Below are positions 24,751 through 33,347 of a DNA stretch of 50,234 nucleotides, piece after piece. This DNA comes from an uncultured Paracoccaceae bacterium (GTDB taxonomy: Bacteria; Pseudomonadota; Alphaproteobacteria; Rhodobacterales; Rhodobacteraceae), in contig CALBSG010000136.1 in NCBI GenBank assembly GCA_937927675.1, forward strand, positions 1 to 50,234. The letters run 5' to 3'. Position 1 is the stretch's first letter. The number at the start of each line of letters is the position of its first letter. The position numbers and the translations under genes were made by a program. The notes beneath the pieces are model-generated. The model saw only the letters and a program-made list of their open reading frames with translations. It did no database searches and was not told the DNA's origin.

Positions 24751-24779
24751 CCTCCCCTTGGAAAAAACACCAAGGGAGG
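24751..24779 (+). promoter_or_regulatory. Hairpin that buries the ribosome binding site of the binding protein
   Basis: CCTCCC(C)TTGG pairs with CCAAGGGAGG, ten base pairs with one bulged C, around an A-rich loop AAAAAACA. The 3' arm is the Shine-Dalgarno AGGGAGG itself, five bases ahead of the ATG at 24785. The structure would block translation unless melted or competed, so it may be a translational switch. Confidence 0.6.
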
Positions 24780-24784
24780 AATTC

Positions 24785-26041
24785 ATGTTTACGCTCACCC
24801 GCCGGAACTTCCTGCTGACCTCGGCCGCGACCATCGCCGCCGCGTCGATCTCTGCCCCCGCCTTTGCCGCCGATCCGATTGTCATCGGCGTGCCGACCGC
24901 GCAATCGGGACCTGTCGGCGTTGCGGATCAGGCCGACTGGCTGAACGGCGTCACCATGGCGGTGGAGGAGATCAACGCTGCCGGTGGCGTCAATGGCCGG
25001 ATGCTAGAAACCCGCGTGGTCGACATCGACCTTCTGACCCCCGAAGGCACGGTTGCCGCCTTCCAAAGCCTTGTTGAGGGCGGTGTTCAGGCGCTCGCCC
25101 ATTCCTTTGCCATCATCCCGCAGCCTGCGATGGATGTGGCCGCCACCACAGGCGTTCCCTACCTGCATGGCAATACCAGCCAAGCCAGCCTTGATCTGGT
25201 GAAATCCGACCCGCAGAAATATCGCAACATCTTCCAGATCGACGTGGCCGAAACCTACTACGGCGCAGGTTTTGTGAAGTTCCTGTCGAACCACAAGGCC
25301 GCAGGCTGGACGCCGAAGAACAACAAGGTTCACATTGTTCAGGAACAGATCGGCTATACTCAGGTGATCTCGAAGGCCACCCAGGCCGCGATTGCGGCCT
25401 CGGGCGGCGAGTGGGAGCAAGGCCCCATCACCGACATCCAATTCCCGGTTGCCGACTGGACGCCCGTCATTCAGGCGCTGAAAGAGGCCGATTGCGGCGC
25501 GATCATGATCGACCACTGGGTTGCCGCCGAACTGGCGTCTTTTGCCCAAGCCTATGTGCTGGACCCGGTTCCGGGCGCGCTGGTCTATCTGCAATATGGC
25601 CCGTCGCAGCCTGAATTTCTTGATCTCGCAGGCGATGCGGCCGAGGGCTTCGTCTGGGGCTCGGTCATCGGGGTGTATGCCGACGAAAAGGGCATGGCCT
25701 TCCGCGAGGCGTATCAGGCCAAATATCCCGGCACGATGGGGATGGTCTATACCGGGTCGGGCTATGACACCGTCAACATTCTGGCCGAGGTCTGGAAGAC
25801 CGTCGATCCGGCGGATTTCGACGCGGTGGGCGCGGCGATCAAGGCGATCAAGCATCGCGGCGTGTGCGGCACCTATACCTTTGCCACGCCCGAACAGACC
25901 CCGGTCAGTTATCCGAACATGACGGATGACCCCGAGGCGGGACAAGCCCACCTGATCTTCCAGGTGCAGGACGGCGCACACACCATCATCTCGCCCGCCA
26001 CCCATGCACAGGCCGACATGCGGCCTGCCCCTTGGATGTAA
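24785..26041 (+). CDS. Periplasmic binding protein, branched-chain amino acid/amide type
   Basis: Substrate-binding protein of a LIV-type (HAAT family) ABC importer, 418 residues. The N-terminus MFTLTRRNFLLTSAATIAAA has a twin-arginine-like motif TRRNFLL, then an AxA site (APAFAA). The mature part is a type I periplasmic binding fold starting PIVIGVPTAQSGPVG, with NAAGGVNGR, the usual motif of this class. Relatives bind branched amino acids, urea, amides or formamide. The neighbouring dimethylformamidase suggests N,N-dimethylformamide or another formamide as ligand, which is inference. Its ribosome binding site is in a hairpin. First gene of a five-gene importer with the hydrolase downstream. 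Confidence 0.9.
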   Translation: MFTLTRRNFLLTSAATIAAASISAPAFAADPIVIGVPTAQSGPVGVADQADWLNGVTMAVEEINAAGGVNGRMLETRVVDIDLLTPEGTVAAFQSLVEGGVQALAHSFAIIPQPAMDVAATTGVPYLHGNTSQASLDLVKSDPQKYRNIFQIDVAETYYGAGFVKFLSNHKAAGWTPKNNKVHIVQEQIGYTQVISKATQAAIAASGGEWEQGPITDIQFPVADWTPVIQALKEADCGAIMIDHWVAAELASFAQAYVLDPVPGALVYLQYGPSQPEFLDLAGDAAEGFVWGSVIGVYADEKGMAFREAYQAKYPGTMGMVYTGSGYDTVNILAEVWKTVDPADFDAVGAAIKAIKHRGVCGTYTFATPEQTPVSYPNMTDDPEAGQAHLIFQVQDGAHTIISPATHAQADMRPAPWM

Positions 26042-26065
26042 GCGAACGCGTCAGGGGATAGATCA

Positions 26066-26797
26066 ATGACGGAAGCGGCTGGCATCTTCGGCTGCCGGGG
26101 GATCGGAATTTCCTTCGGCAACCGGGCGATCCTAAAGGATGTGTCTCTCGTCGTATCCCCCGGCGAGGTGCTTGGTCTTGTCGGCCCGAACGGGGCTGGC
26201 AAGACCTCTTTGTTTGAAATCCTCTGCGGGCGGTACAAGGCCAGTGCCGGGCAGGTCTTGATGCAAGGCCGCGACATCACCGCGATGGCGGTGCATGACC
26301 GCGCCCGCGCGGGCCTTGCGCGCACCTATCAAAGCCCGGTCGTACCGGGGGCGCTGACCATTGGCGAAACCCTGCGCGCGGCGCGCTATGCCTACAAACC
26401 CTTCAAGACGCGGATGGAGGCGGAATGGGCCTGCCATCTGGCCAACCTGCGCCAGCCATGGGACCGGCTGGCCGGGTCTTTGGACACCTTTGACCGGCGG
26501 AAATTGCTGCTGGCCTGCCTTCTGATGCGCAAGCCGAAGGTTCTGCTGTTGGACGAGCCCGCCTCGGGGCTCATCAACTCCGAGATTGACGAGTTGGACC
26601 TCATCATCCGCCGTCTGGTCGACGAATACCACATTGCGGCCATCCTGATCGAACACCGGCTGGAGCTGTTGTCGGCGATCGCGGACCGGGCGGTGGTGTT
26701 GGATATGGGCGAGGTGATTGCCACCGGCACACCGCGCGAGGTGTTTGAAAACCCGCGCGTTCTGGCGGCCTATTTCGAGGAACCCGCGCATGGCTAG
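26066..26797 (+). CDS. LivG-like ABC ATPase with degenerate signature motif
   Basis: Cytoplasmic ATPase of the importer, 243 residues. Walker A GPNGAGKTS, the Q-loop RTYQSPVVPG, Walker B VLLLDEPASGL and the switch histidine in ILIEHRLELL are present. However the signature motif, normally LSGGQ or LPYGQ before QRR, is replaced by LDTFD in AGSLDTFDRRKLLLA. In an ABC dimer the signature of one subunit closes the ATP site of the other, so one of the two sites should be inactive or weak. Its partner at 26790 has an intact motif. It overlaps that gene by eight bases. Confidence 0.9.
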   Translation: MTEAAGIFGCRGIGISFGNRAILKDVSLVVSPGEVLGLVGPNGAGKTSLFEILCGRYKASAGQVLMQGRDITAMAVHDRARAGLARTYQSPVVPGALTIGETLRAARYAYKPFKTRMEAEWACHLANLRQPWDRLAGSLDTFDRRKLLLACLLMRKPKVLLLDEPASGLINSEIDELDLIIRRLVDEYHIAAILIEHRLELLSAIADRAVVLDMGEVIATGTPREVFENPRVLAAYFEEPAHG

Positions 26798-27500
26798 TTC
26801 CGGGGCTGAAGTGTTGAAGATCACCGGCCTGACCGCCGGGTATGGCCCCCTGCGGGTGCTGCATGAGATTGATTTCAAGGTCGCCGAGGGCGAGCGGGTC
26901 GGTCTGGTCGGCCTGAACGGCCATGGCAAGACAACCCTTTTTCGCGCGATTTCTTCGTTGGTGGGTTGGCAGTCCGGCTCGATCCTGCTGCATGGCAAGG
27001 AAATTGGCGGCAGCCGGTCGACCGGGCCGGGGCGCAAGACGCCGGGTATCGTGCGGGCGGGGCTGGCGATGACGCCACAGGGCGACGCGATCTTTCCCGG
27101 CCTGACCGTGGCACAGCATCTGGACTGCGGGGCCTATACCATAAAGGCGTGGAAGGACCGCAAGGCACGCCGCGAGATGGTGTTTGATATCTTTCCGCCC
27201 TTGCGGAAGCTGGAACATGCCTTGGTCGGACGGCTTTCGGGCGGCGAGCGACGGATGGTGTCCGTGGGACGCGCACTGATGGTCGAGGCGTCCTTGTATC
27301 TGATCGACGAGCCGTCTCTGGGCCTTGCCCCGAAGATCAGCGCATCGGTGATCGAGGCGCTGTTTGCCCTGCCGAAAGATGGCCGTGCCATGGTGATTGC
27401 CGAACAGAACGTGGCGCTTTTGTCTGGCCGGGTGGATCGCATGGTGGGCATGCACGCTGGCCGCATCCGTGGCGACGTGGGACATGTGAGTTTGCACTGA
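26790..27500 (+). CDS. LivF-like ABC ATPase
   Basis: Second ATPase of the LIV-type importer, 236 residues. Walker A GLNGHGKTT, the Q-loop TPQGDAIFPGLT, signature LSGGERRMVSVG and Walker B LYLIDEPSLGLAP are intact, with the LivF-type AEQNVAL in place of a switch histidine (Q/N). The gene overlaps its ATPase partner by eight bases and the LivH-like gene by one base (TGATG), so expression is coupled. Confidence 0.93.
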   Translation: MASSGAEVLKITGLTAGYGPLRVLHEIDFKVAEGERVGLVGLNGHGKTTLFRAISSLVGWQSGSILLHGKEIGGSRSTGPGRKTPGIVRAGLAMTPQGDAIFPGLTVAQHLDCGAYTIKAWKDRKARREMVFDIFPPLRKLEHALVGRLSGGERRMVSVGRALMVEASLYLIDEPSLGLAPKISASVIEALFALPKDGRAMVIAEQNVALLSGRVDRMVGMHAGRIRGDVGHVSLH

Positions 27501-28429
27501 TGGATATCTTTGTCACCCTTGTGCATGGCCTGAACCTCGCCGCGATCTACGGGCTGATGGCGATTGGCATTTCGCTTTTGTGGTCCTCCATCGGCATGAT
27601 CAACATGGCCCATGGGGCAACATTCGCCGTGTCGGGCTACGCGGCGTGGCTGGTCGCCGATCTGATGAAGCCGGTGCTGCTGGCTTTCTTTGGCAAGACC
27701 TTCATCGGCACCGCGGCCATGGCCGGGATCACGCTGACCACCGGGGCCGCCATGGGTGCGCTCTTTGGCGCGCTGATCTATGCGCTGGCCTTCCTGCCGA
27801 TCCATGACAAGCCGAACTTCCCCGTCCGCAGCCTGATCGTGACGCTGGCGATCAACCTTGCAACCGTGCAGCTTCTGCTTTGGTACTTCGGGCCAAAACA
27901 GAAAAACCTGCCAAAGATTTTCGGCACGGGAAAGCTGGACCTTGGCCCGCTCTCGGCCCGCTACGACCAGATCGGCGCGATTGCTGCGACGGTGGTGATC
28001 CTTGGGCTGGTGCTGCTGTGGCTGAAAGTCAGCCGCAAGGGGCTGGAAATCCGCGCGATGATGCAAAATCCTGAGGGCGCGGTTTTGTCGGGGATTTCCG
28101 TGCGCTGGACGGCGCTGCCCGTCACCATGCTGACAGGGGCATTGGCGGGGTTGGCGGCGGTGCTGCTAAGCCAGACGATTTTCGTCTCGCCCACCTCCGG
28201 CACCATGCCACTTATCAAGGGGCTGACCATCGCGCTTTTGGGCGGGCTTGGCTCGGTTCCCGGCGCGGTCGCGGGCGCGGTCATCATCGGGTTTCTTGAG
28301 GCGATCGTGGGTGCCCTTCCCTTCCTTGGGCAGCGCTATGTTCTCTTCGCCACCTTCGTCTTCATCATCACCGTTCTCATCATCCGCCCACGCGGCATCG
28401 GTGGTCTGCTGGATGAGGCCCGCAAATGA
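27500..28429 (+). CDS. LivH-like permease
   Basis: Inner-membrane permease of the LIV family, 309 residues. It begins MDIFVTLVHGLNLAAIYGLMAIG and has the family signature SIGMINMAHGA, then a long run of membrane segments ending with TIALLGGLGSVPGAVAGAVIIG, which is the cytoplasmic coupling region. The stop overlaps the start of the LivM-like gene (ATGA). It forms the channel with LivM. Confidence 0.95.
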   Translation: MDIFVTLVHGLNLAAIYGLMAIGISLLWSSIGMINMAHGATFAVSGYAAWLVADLMKPVLLAFFGKTFIGTAAMAGITLTTGAAMGALFGALIYALAFLPIHDKPNFPVRSLIVTLAINLATVQLLLWYFGPKQKNLPKIFGTGKLDLGPLSARYDQIGAIAATVVILGLVLLWLKVSRKGLEIRAMMQNPEGAVLSGISVRWTALPVTMLTGALAGLAAVLLSQTIFVSPTSGTMPLIKGLTIALLGGLGSVPGAVAGAVIIGFLEAIVGALPFLGQRYVLFATFVFIITVLIIRPRGIGGLLDEARK

Positions 28430-29943
28430 CCGAAAAGAAGTTCTATGAAATCGGCCAGCGCCCAGCCGAGGTGATCCTGCACCCGTCGGGCGACGTGCCG
28501 CTTGTCCGCCGCCGGCTGCCCTTTACCCGCCGCCATTGGTTCAAATGGCGGTCACGCCTGAACGCCAAGACGCTGGAGCAAGAGCGGATGCTGGCCGACA
28601 AGCGCCCGCTGTGGTGGGCGCTGGGACTTTTGGCGCTGGCCGTGGCCGCGCCCTTCCTGTCCAACTCGATGCTGATGATCGCCGCGATCTTCTGCATCTT
28701 TTCGGCCATCAACGTGCTTTGGACGCTGATTATTGGCACAGCGGGGATCTTCAGCCTTGCCACCTTGGCCATCGTTGGCATCGGGGCCTATGTCAGTGCC
28801 GCATTGAACGTCTATCTCGGCCTGCCATGGCCGTTGATGTTCGCAGCAGGCGGGCTGGCCGGGCTGGTCATCGGCGGAGTTCTGGCCCTGCCCTCCACCC
28901 GGTTGGACGGGCTTTACTACGCCCTTTTGACCATGGGATTTGCCGAAATCTGCCGGGTTTTTGTCCAACAGCTAAAGCCTCTTGGCCCGCAAAATGGCTC
29001 AATCAACAATGTCGCCAGTTTCATCCCTGCCGATTGGCAGTTGCAGCGGCCGGGCCTTTTGCTCGGCTTTGCAGGGGCCTTCGTGCTGCTCTTGCTGGCG
29101 CTTTTGACCTTCCGGATCGTCAACTCCGAACGGCTGGGGATGCTGCTGCAAACCGCGCGTGAGGATGAAGCTTTTGCCGAAGCCACCGGCATCGACTATC
29201 GCCGCGCGCGACTGCATGTCTTCCTGATTTCTTCGGCGGGCCTTGGGGTGATCGGGGCGTTCTACGCGCAGTTCTACGGCTCCATCTCACCGCAGGTATT
29301 CAGTCTTGACCAACTGATGCTTCTGTTCGCGATGATCGTGATCGGCGGTCTTGGCCGCAGCGAAGGCGCCGTGATCGGCACGGCGATTGTCGTCCTGATC
29401 GACAAAGGGCTTTTGAACCTTGGCCCCATCCGCATCCTGCTGGTCGCCGCCATCATGCTGGGCGTGACACTGTTCTTACACAACGGCCTTGCCGGCGCGC
29501 GCGAGCAATTCCGCGGCTGGCGGCACCGCAAACAATCCGAGGCGCGCGCGCGCCGCACCGAAAAGGGGGGTGAAGTCATGCCCGAAGAAGCCATCGAGAT
29601 CGCTGACAAGCAGGAAATCTATTACCGCCGGTTCCAAAAGCGCCTGCGCGACCGGCTAAAGGCGCTGATTACGCCAGAGTTGATCGAGGAGCATCGGCAG
29701 ACCCCGCTGGGCCATCATTCCGATGCGCTGTCGCGTGTGCTGAACCACTTCCGCCGGGCCGAGGTCGCCGACAAATACGCCATCATGCGCCAGCCCGAAG
29801 CGTTTCATGCCTATAAGATCGTGGCCTTTTCCGGCACCCGTGGTGCCCCGCCCCGGCTGGTGGATGACCGCACCTATTACGATATCAACGAGGCCTACCA
29901 CGCGGTTTTCCTGCTCCGCGTCAATGACCTGATGGAAGCCTGA
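28426..29943 (+). CDS. LivM-like permease fused in frame to dimethylformamidase small subunit
   Basis: One open frame of 505 residues with two parts. Residues about 60-375 are a LIV-type permease (STRLDGLYYALLTMGFAEI, IVIGGLGRSEGAVIGTAIV), preceded by an unusual cytoplasmic tail of about 60 basic residues. After a charged linker (RHRKQSEARARRTEKGGE) residues 385-505 resemble the small alpha subunit of N,N-dimethylformamidase: LIEEHRQTPLGHHSD, RVLNHFRR, DKYAIM, AYKIVAF and EAYHAVFLLRVNDL keep the order and spacing I recall for DmfA1. No stop separates them. An internal ATG at 29578 with its own ribosome binding site could give the subunit alone. The hydrolase large subunit starts three bases downstream. 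Confidence 0.88.
   Translation: MTEKKFYEIGQRPAEVILHPSGDVPLVRRRLPFTRRHWFKWRSRLNAKTLEQERMLADKRPLWWALGLLALAVAAPFLSNSMLMIAAIFCIFSAINVLWTLIIGTAGIFSLATLAIVGIGAYVSAALNVYLGLPWPLMFAAGGLAGLVIGGVLALPSTRLDGLYYALLTMGFAEICRVFVQQLKPLGPQNGSINNVASFIPADWQLQRPGLLLGFAGAFVLLLLALLTFRIVNSERLGMLLQTAREDEAFAEATGIDYRRARLHVFLISSAGLGVIGAFYAQFYGSISPQVFSLDQLMLLFAMIVIGGLGRSEGAVIGTAIVVLIDKGLLNLGPIRILLVAAIMLGVTLFLHNGLAGAREQFRGWRHRKQSEARARRTEKGGEVMPEEAIEIADKQEIYYRRFQKRLRDRLKALITPELIEEHRQTPLGHHSDALSRVLNHFRRAEVADKYAIMRQPEAFHAYKIVAFSGTRGAPPRLVDDRTYYDINEAYHAVFLLRVNDLMEA
29578..29943 (+). CDS. dmfA1: Nested start: N,N-dimethylformamidase small subunit
   Basis: Same frame as the LivM-like gene, from the internal ATG at 29578, product 121 residues beginning MPEEAIEIADKQEIYYRRF. 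A ribosome binding site AAGGGGGGTGA at 29563-29573 precedes the ATG by four bases after the core. Free-standing DmfA1 proteins have about 130 residues, so the internal product would be a near full-length subunit. It could be made separately, as part of the fusion, or both. In characterised enzymes two small and two large subunits form the unit; the small subunit is needed for activity, but carries no metal. Confidence 0.7.
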   Translation: MPEEAIEIADKQEIYYRRFQKRLRDRLKALITPELIEEHRQTPLGHHSDALSRVLNHFRRAEVADKYAIMRQPEAFHAYKIVAFSGTRGAPPRLVDDRTYYDINEAYHAVFLLRVNDLMEA

Positions 29944-29946
29944 CCC

Positions 29947-32256
29947 ATGACCAACACCCGGATTTTCGGCTATGCCGACCCTTTGGCCGCCCGCGCGGGG
30001 GGCAAGGTCGATTTCATGATTTCGGTCGAGGGCCGCGATGAGGTGGAGGCGCGTCTTGTCCGCGTCCTGCATGGCGATGAGAACCCAGAAGGGCCGGGAT
30101 ATCTGGAAGAAGCCGTCGCCATTGACCTGCCCAAGGCGCTGAAGGTGAAGCGGCAGTTCACGCAAGTCGGCAGCTTTGCCCGCGCCGATGACCCAGACGG
30201 CAAGCTGGACGGGCTGACCAGTTTCACCCTCTTTGCCCATGTCTTTCCGACGCTGCCCAAAGCCGAACGCCAGCAAATCCTTGGGCGCTGGGACATCGAA
30301 GGCTCCGAGGGTTTTGGCCTAGGCATAGACCCGGACGGCCATGTTGCGATGTGGCTGGGCGATGGCGCGGGCGTCGATGAAATCCGCACCGAAATCACCC
30401 TTGTGCCGCGCTGCTGGTATTTCGTTGCCGCAAGCTATGATGCCGCCACGCACCAAGCGGAATTGCATGTCATAAACTGCGTGACCCAGTGGAACAGCCG
30501 GATTTCCACCGTAGTCCCGTTTGAGGGCGACAGCTGGATCAAGGAAACGCTCCGCCACGGGCCGGGGGCAACGGCGGGGGCGGCCAGCTTCAAGCTGGCG
30601 TCGGCGACCGCCTATAACCCGGTGCGCGGCCATTACGGCGCGTTCTTGTTCAACGGCAAGATTGACCGGGCCGGCGTGTATTCCCGCCCCCTTGGTCGCG
30701 ACGCAGTGCTGGCACTGGCACGCGGCACCGCCCCCGCCAAGGATAGCCTTCTGGCCTATTGGGACCCGACCGCGAACCTTGCGCGCGAGGGCGTGGGCGA
30801 CACCATCCCCGACACCGGGCCGCACGGGCTGCATATGCAGGGGGTGAACCGCCCGGTGCGCTGCATGACCGGGTTCAACTGGAAGGGCGAGGAAAGCTAT
30901 CGGCTGGCGCCGGAAACCTTTGGCGGCGTGCATTACCACGACGACGCGATGACCGACTGCGCGTGGGAGGTGACCCACAGCCTGACGCTGCCCGATGATC
31001 TGAAATCCGGCATCTATTGCCTGAAAGTCTCGGGCGGCGGTGGAGAGGATTCTATCCCCTTCATCGTGCGCCCCAAGACACCAAAAGCGAAACTCGCCTT
31101 CCTGCTGCCCACCTTTACCTATCTGGCCTATGGCAACGAACACCTGTCCTATGAAGCCCCGATTGCCCAAGCGATCACCGCCCATACCCCGGTGATCGTC
31201 GCCGAAGATCTGGAATACAAAAAGCTCGAAGAATTCGGCCTTTCGACCTATGACCATCACACCGATGGCGCGGGCTGCTGCTATTCTTCGTGGAAGCGCC
31301 CCATCATCACGCTGCGCCCGCGCTACCGTCTGCCGGCGATGAATTTCCCTTGGGCGCTGCCTGCGGATTTGTCACTGATCTGGTGGCTGGACCATGCGGG
31401 CTATGACTATGACCTCATCACCGACCACGACCTGCATGCCGAGGGGTTGGATTGCCTGAAACCCTATTCTTGCGTCCTGAACGGCACCCACCCGGAATAC
31501 TATTCCGAGGAAATGATGGACGCGACCGAGGCCTATTTGGCGGGTGGCGGGCGGGTGATGTATCTTGGCGGCAATGGCTATTATTGGGTCACGGGGACGC
31601 GGTCCGATGAACCCGCCTGCATCGAGGTGCGCAAACTGGATTCCGGCTCGCGCGCTTGGCAGGCGGAACCGGGCGAAGGCTATCTCGCCTCTACCGGGCA
31701 GCGGTCTGGCCTCTGGCGCAACCGCGGCCGCGCACCGCAAAAGATCGTGGGGCTTGGCTTCACGACCGAAGGCATGGATGCCTCAGAACCCTTCGAACGC
31801 ATGCCAGACAGCTTTCATCGCCGGGTCAGCTGGATCTTCGATGGCATCGGCGATGAGGAGTTGATCGGCGATTTCGGCCTTGCCGGCGGTGGCGCAGGCG
31901 GGATCGAACTTGACCGCTACGAACTTGGCCTCGGCACCCCGCCGCACACGATGCTGATGGCCTCGACCATCGGCCACTCTGACAACTACCCCTTGGTCAG
32001 CGAAGAGGTCACCTATGCCTTCCCCGGCCGGGGCGGCACCCAAGACGCCCAAGTGCGCGGCGACATGATCTATTTCACCACGCCCAAACACGGCGCATGC
32101 TTTGCCTCTGGCTCCATCGCGTGGAGCCAAGCCCTGCCCTGCCATGGCGGCGAAAACAACGTGGCCCGAATCATGCGGAACGTGCTCAATGCGTTCCTAA
32201 GGGAAGGCGCGTTGCCGGGGGCCGCCTTCACCGGAGATGAAAAACTCTGGCGGTAA
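29947..32256 (+). CDS. dmfA2: N,N-dimethylformamidase large subunit
   Basis: Catalytic beta subunit, 769 residues, hydrolysing N,N-dimethylformamide to dimethylamine and formate with a mononuclear iron. N-terminal third is a lectin-like jelly roll (LAMG type, about 85-260: DGLTSFTLFAHVFPTLP ... CWYFVAASYD), the remainder the large catalytic domain. The iron site of the Paracoccus enzyme is reported as two tyrosines and one glutamate; Tyr395 (YLAYGNEH), Tyr435 (STYDHH) and Glu517 (GTHPEYYSEE, with His515) are at matching places. It starts three bases after the stop of the fused permease and is followed 24 bases later by the LuxR-type gene. Confidence 0.92.
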   Translation: MTNTRIFGYADPLAARAGGKVDFMISVEGRDEVEARLVRVLHGDENPEGPGYLEEAVAIDLPKALKVKRQFTQVGSFARADDPDGKLDGLTSFTLFAHVFPTLPKAERQQILGRWDIEGSEGFGLGIDPDGHVAMWLGDGAGVDEIRTEITLVPRCWYFVAASYDAATHQAELHVINCVTQWNSRISTVVPFEGDSWIKETLRHGPGATAGAASFKLASATAYNPVRGHYGAFLFNGKIDRAGVYSRPLGRDAVLALARGTAPAKDSLLAYWDPTANLAREGVGDTIPDTGPHGLHMQGVNRPVRCMTGFNWKGEESYRLAPETFGGVHYHDDAMTDCAWEVTHSLTLPDDLKSGIYCLKVSGGGGEDSIPFIVRPKTPKAKLAFLLPTFTYLAYGNEHLSYEAPIAQAITAHTPVIVAEDLEYKKLEEFGLSTYDHHTDGAGCCYSSWKRPIITLRPRYRLPAMNFPWALPADLSLIWWLDHAGYDYDLITDHDLHAEGLDCLKPYSCVLNGTHPEYYSEEMMDATEAYLAGGGRVMYLGGNGYYWVTGTRSDEPACIEVRKLDSGSRAWQAEPGEGYLASTGQRSGLWRNRGRAPQKIVGLGFTTEGMDASEPFERMPDSFHRRVSWIFDGIGDEELIGDFGLAGGGAGGIELDRYELGLGTPPHTMLMASTIGHSDNYPLVSEEVTYAFPGRGGTQDAQVRGDMIYFTTPKHGACFASGSIAWSQALPCHGGENNVARIMRNVLNAFLREGALPGAAFTGDEKLWR

Positions 32257-32279
32257 GGGAGCCCGATCCGGGACGGCGT

Positions 32280-33254
32280 ATGGGCCTTGGCATTGCCAGC
32301 TTCTCTCGGTTCATCACCGAGATGAACGACCGCACCCGTGAGGAGGATGCGGAAGGTTTGGCGCGTTGGGCGATTGCCGAATTGTCCCAGACCATCGGAT
32401 TTGATGCCGCGTGGTATGGCTGGGCGAAACTGCGCCCCGAGGGGGTCGAGGTCTATGCCAATGCCACGCTGAACCTGCCCGACGGGTTCTACGACTATTG
32501 GCGCACCATGTCAGAGCAAGACTTGCTGGCGCGTTATATGATCGAAAACCCCGGCAAGGTCGCAACCTATGATCGCAAGCAGCCGCGCCAGACCGATGGC
32601 ATGGCCAGCCTCTCGGACCATTTTGGGCTGAACCGGATGACGACGGCGATGAACGGGCATTATTGCGACTATGCCTCGTTCTACATCTCCTCCTACCGGG
32701 TCGGCGCCCAAGCCCGGAACTGGTCCGAGACAGAGCGCGATTATCTGCAATGCGCGGTGGATCAACTGTCCTCGGCGATGAAACTGACCCATGCCGAACC
32801 GGGGCGCCCCGACAGGCCGGGCACCGTCACCATTCTGGCGTCGGAAAATGGCATCGGCCTTTTGGGTCTCAGCGCGTTGCGCGAAACCTTTGGGGAAATC
32901 TGGCCACGCTGGACAGGCGACCATCTGCCCGAACAGCTCGCGCGGCTCATCGGTTGCCCCGGCACCCATATCCTGCCTGATCGCGATCTGGTGGTGACGG
33001 TCGAGGTGGCGCCCCGTTTTCAAGGCATGGGCCTGCGCCGCCTGACCCTGCGGCGCTTGACGCGGATTGATATGCTCTCCCCGCGCGAACGCGAAGTGGC
33101 CCGCGCCCTGTCAGAGGGCCACAGCCACAAGGAAGTCGCCCGGCTTTTGGGTCTTGCTCCGGCGACGGTCCGCAACCAGACCCAGTCGATCTACCACAAA
33201 TTGGGCGTCGACAATCGGGCCAGCCTTTCGGCCATGCTGAACCAAGGCTCCTGA
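32280..33254 (+). CDS. LuxR-family regulator, likely of the amide operon
   Basis: Transcription factor of 324 residues. The last 65 residues are a LuxR/GerE helix-turn-helix: LSPREREVARALSEGHSHKEVARLLGL, then ATVRNQTQSIYHKLGV. The N-terminal 250 residues form an unidentified sensing domain (GFDAAWYGWAKLRPEGVEVYA ... GHYCDYASFYISSYRVG), not the autoinducer domain type I know best. The gene is 24 bases downstream of dmfA2 on the same strand and is followed by a terminator, so it is the last cistron. A pathway-specific activator responding to the amide is likely, but inferred. Confidence 0.87.
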   Translation: MGLGIASFSRFITEMNDRTREEDAEGLARWAIAELSQTIGFDAAWYGWAKLRPEGVEVYANATLNLPDGFYDYWRTMSEQDLLARYMIENPGKVATYDRKQPRQTDGMASLSDHFGLNRMTTAMNGHYCDYASFYISSYRVGAQARNWSETERDYLQCAVDQLSSAMKLTHAEPGRPDRPGTVTILASENGIGLLGLSALRETFGEIWPRWTGDHLPEQLARLIGCPGTHILPDRDLVVTVEVAPRFQGMGLRRLTLRRLTRIDMLSPREREVARALSEGHSHKEVARLLGLAPATVRNQTQSIYHKLGVDNRASLSAMLNQGS

Positions 33255-33293
33255 TCGCCTTTATCTTGGCAAAAATATCCCACGGGGGAAGCG

Positions 33294-33338
33294 GCGTTTG
33301 GCACAAACGCTGCGCGGGGGCGTGACGCCCCCGTTTTT
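33294..33338 (+). terminator. Tandem hairpins and terminator after the LuxR-type gene
   Basis: First a hairpin GCGTTTG-GCA-CAAACGC (33294-33310), then GGGGGCG-TGA-CGCCCCC (33316-33332) followed by G and five T. The second is a rho-independent terminator for the plus strand. The preceding ATATCCC...GGGGG segment looks like the repetitive 3' element found after many genes of Rhodobacteraceae. Confidence 0.85.
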
Positions 33339-33347
33339 GGCGCGGCA

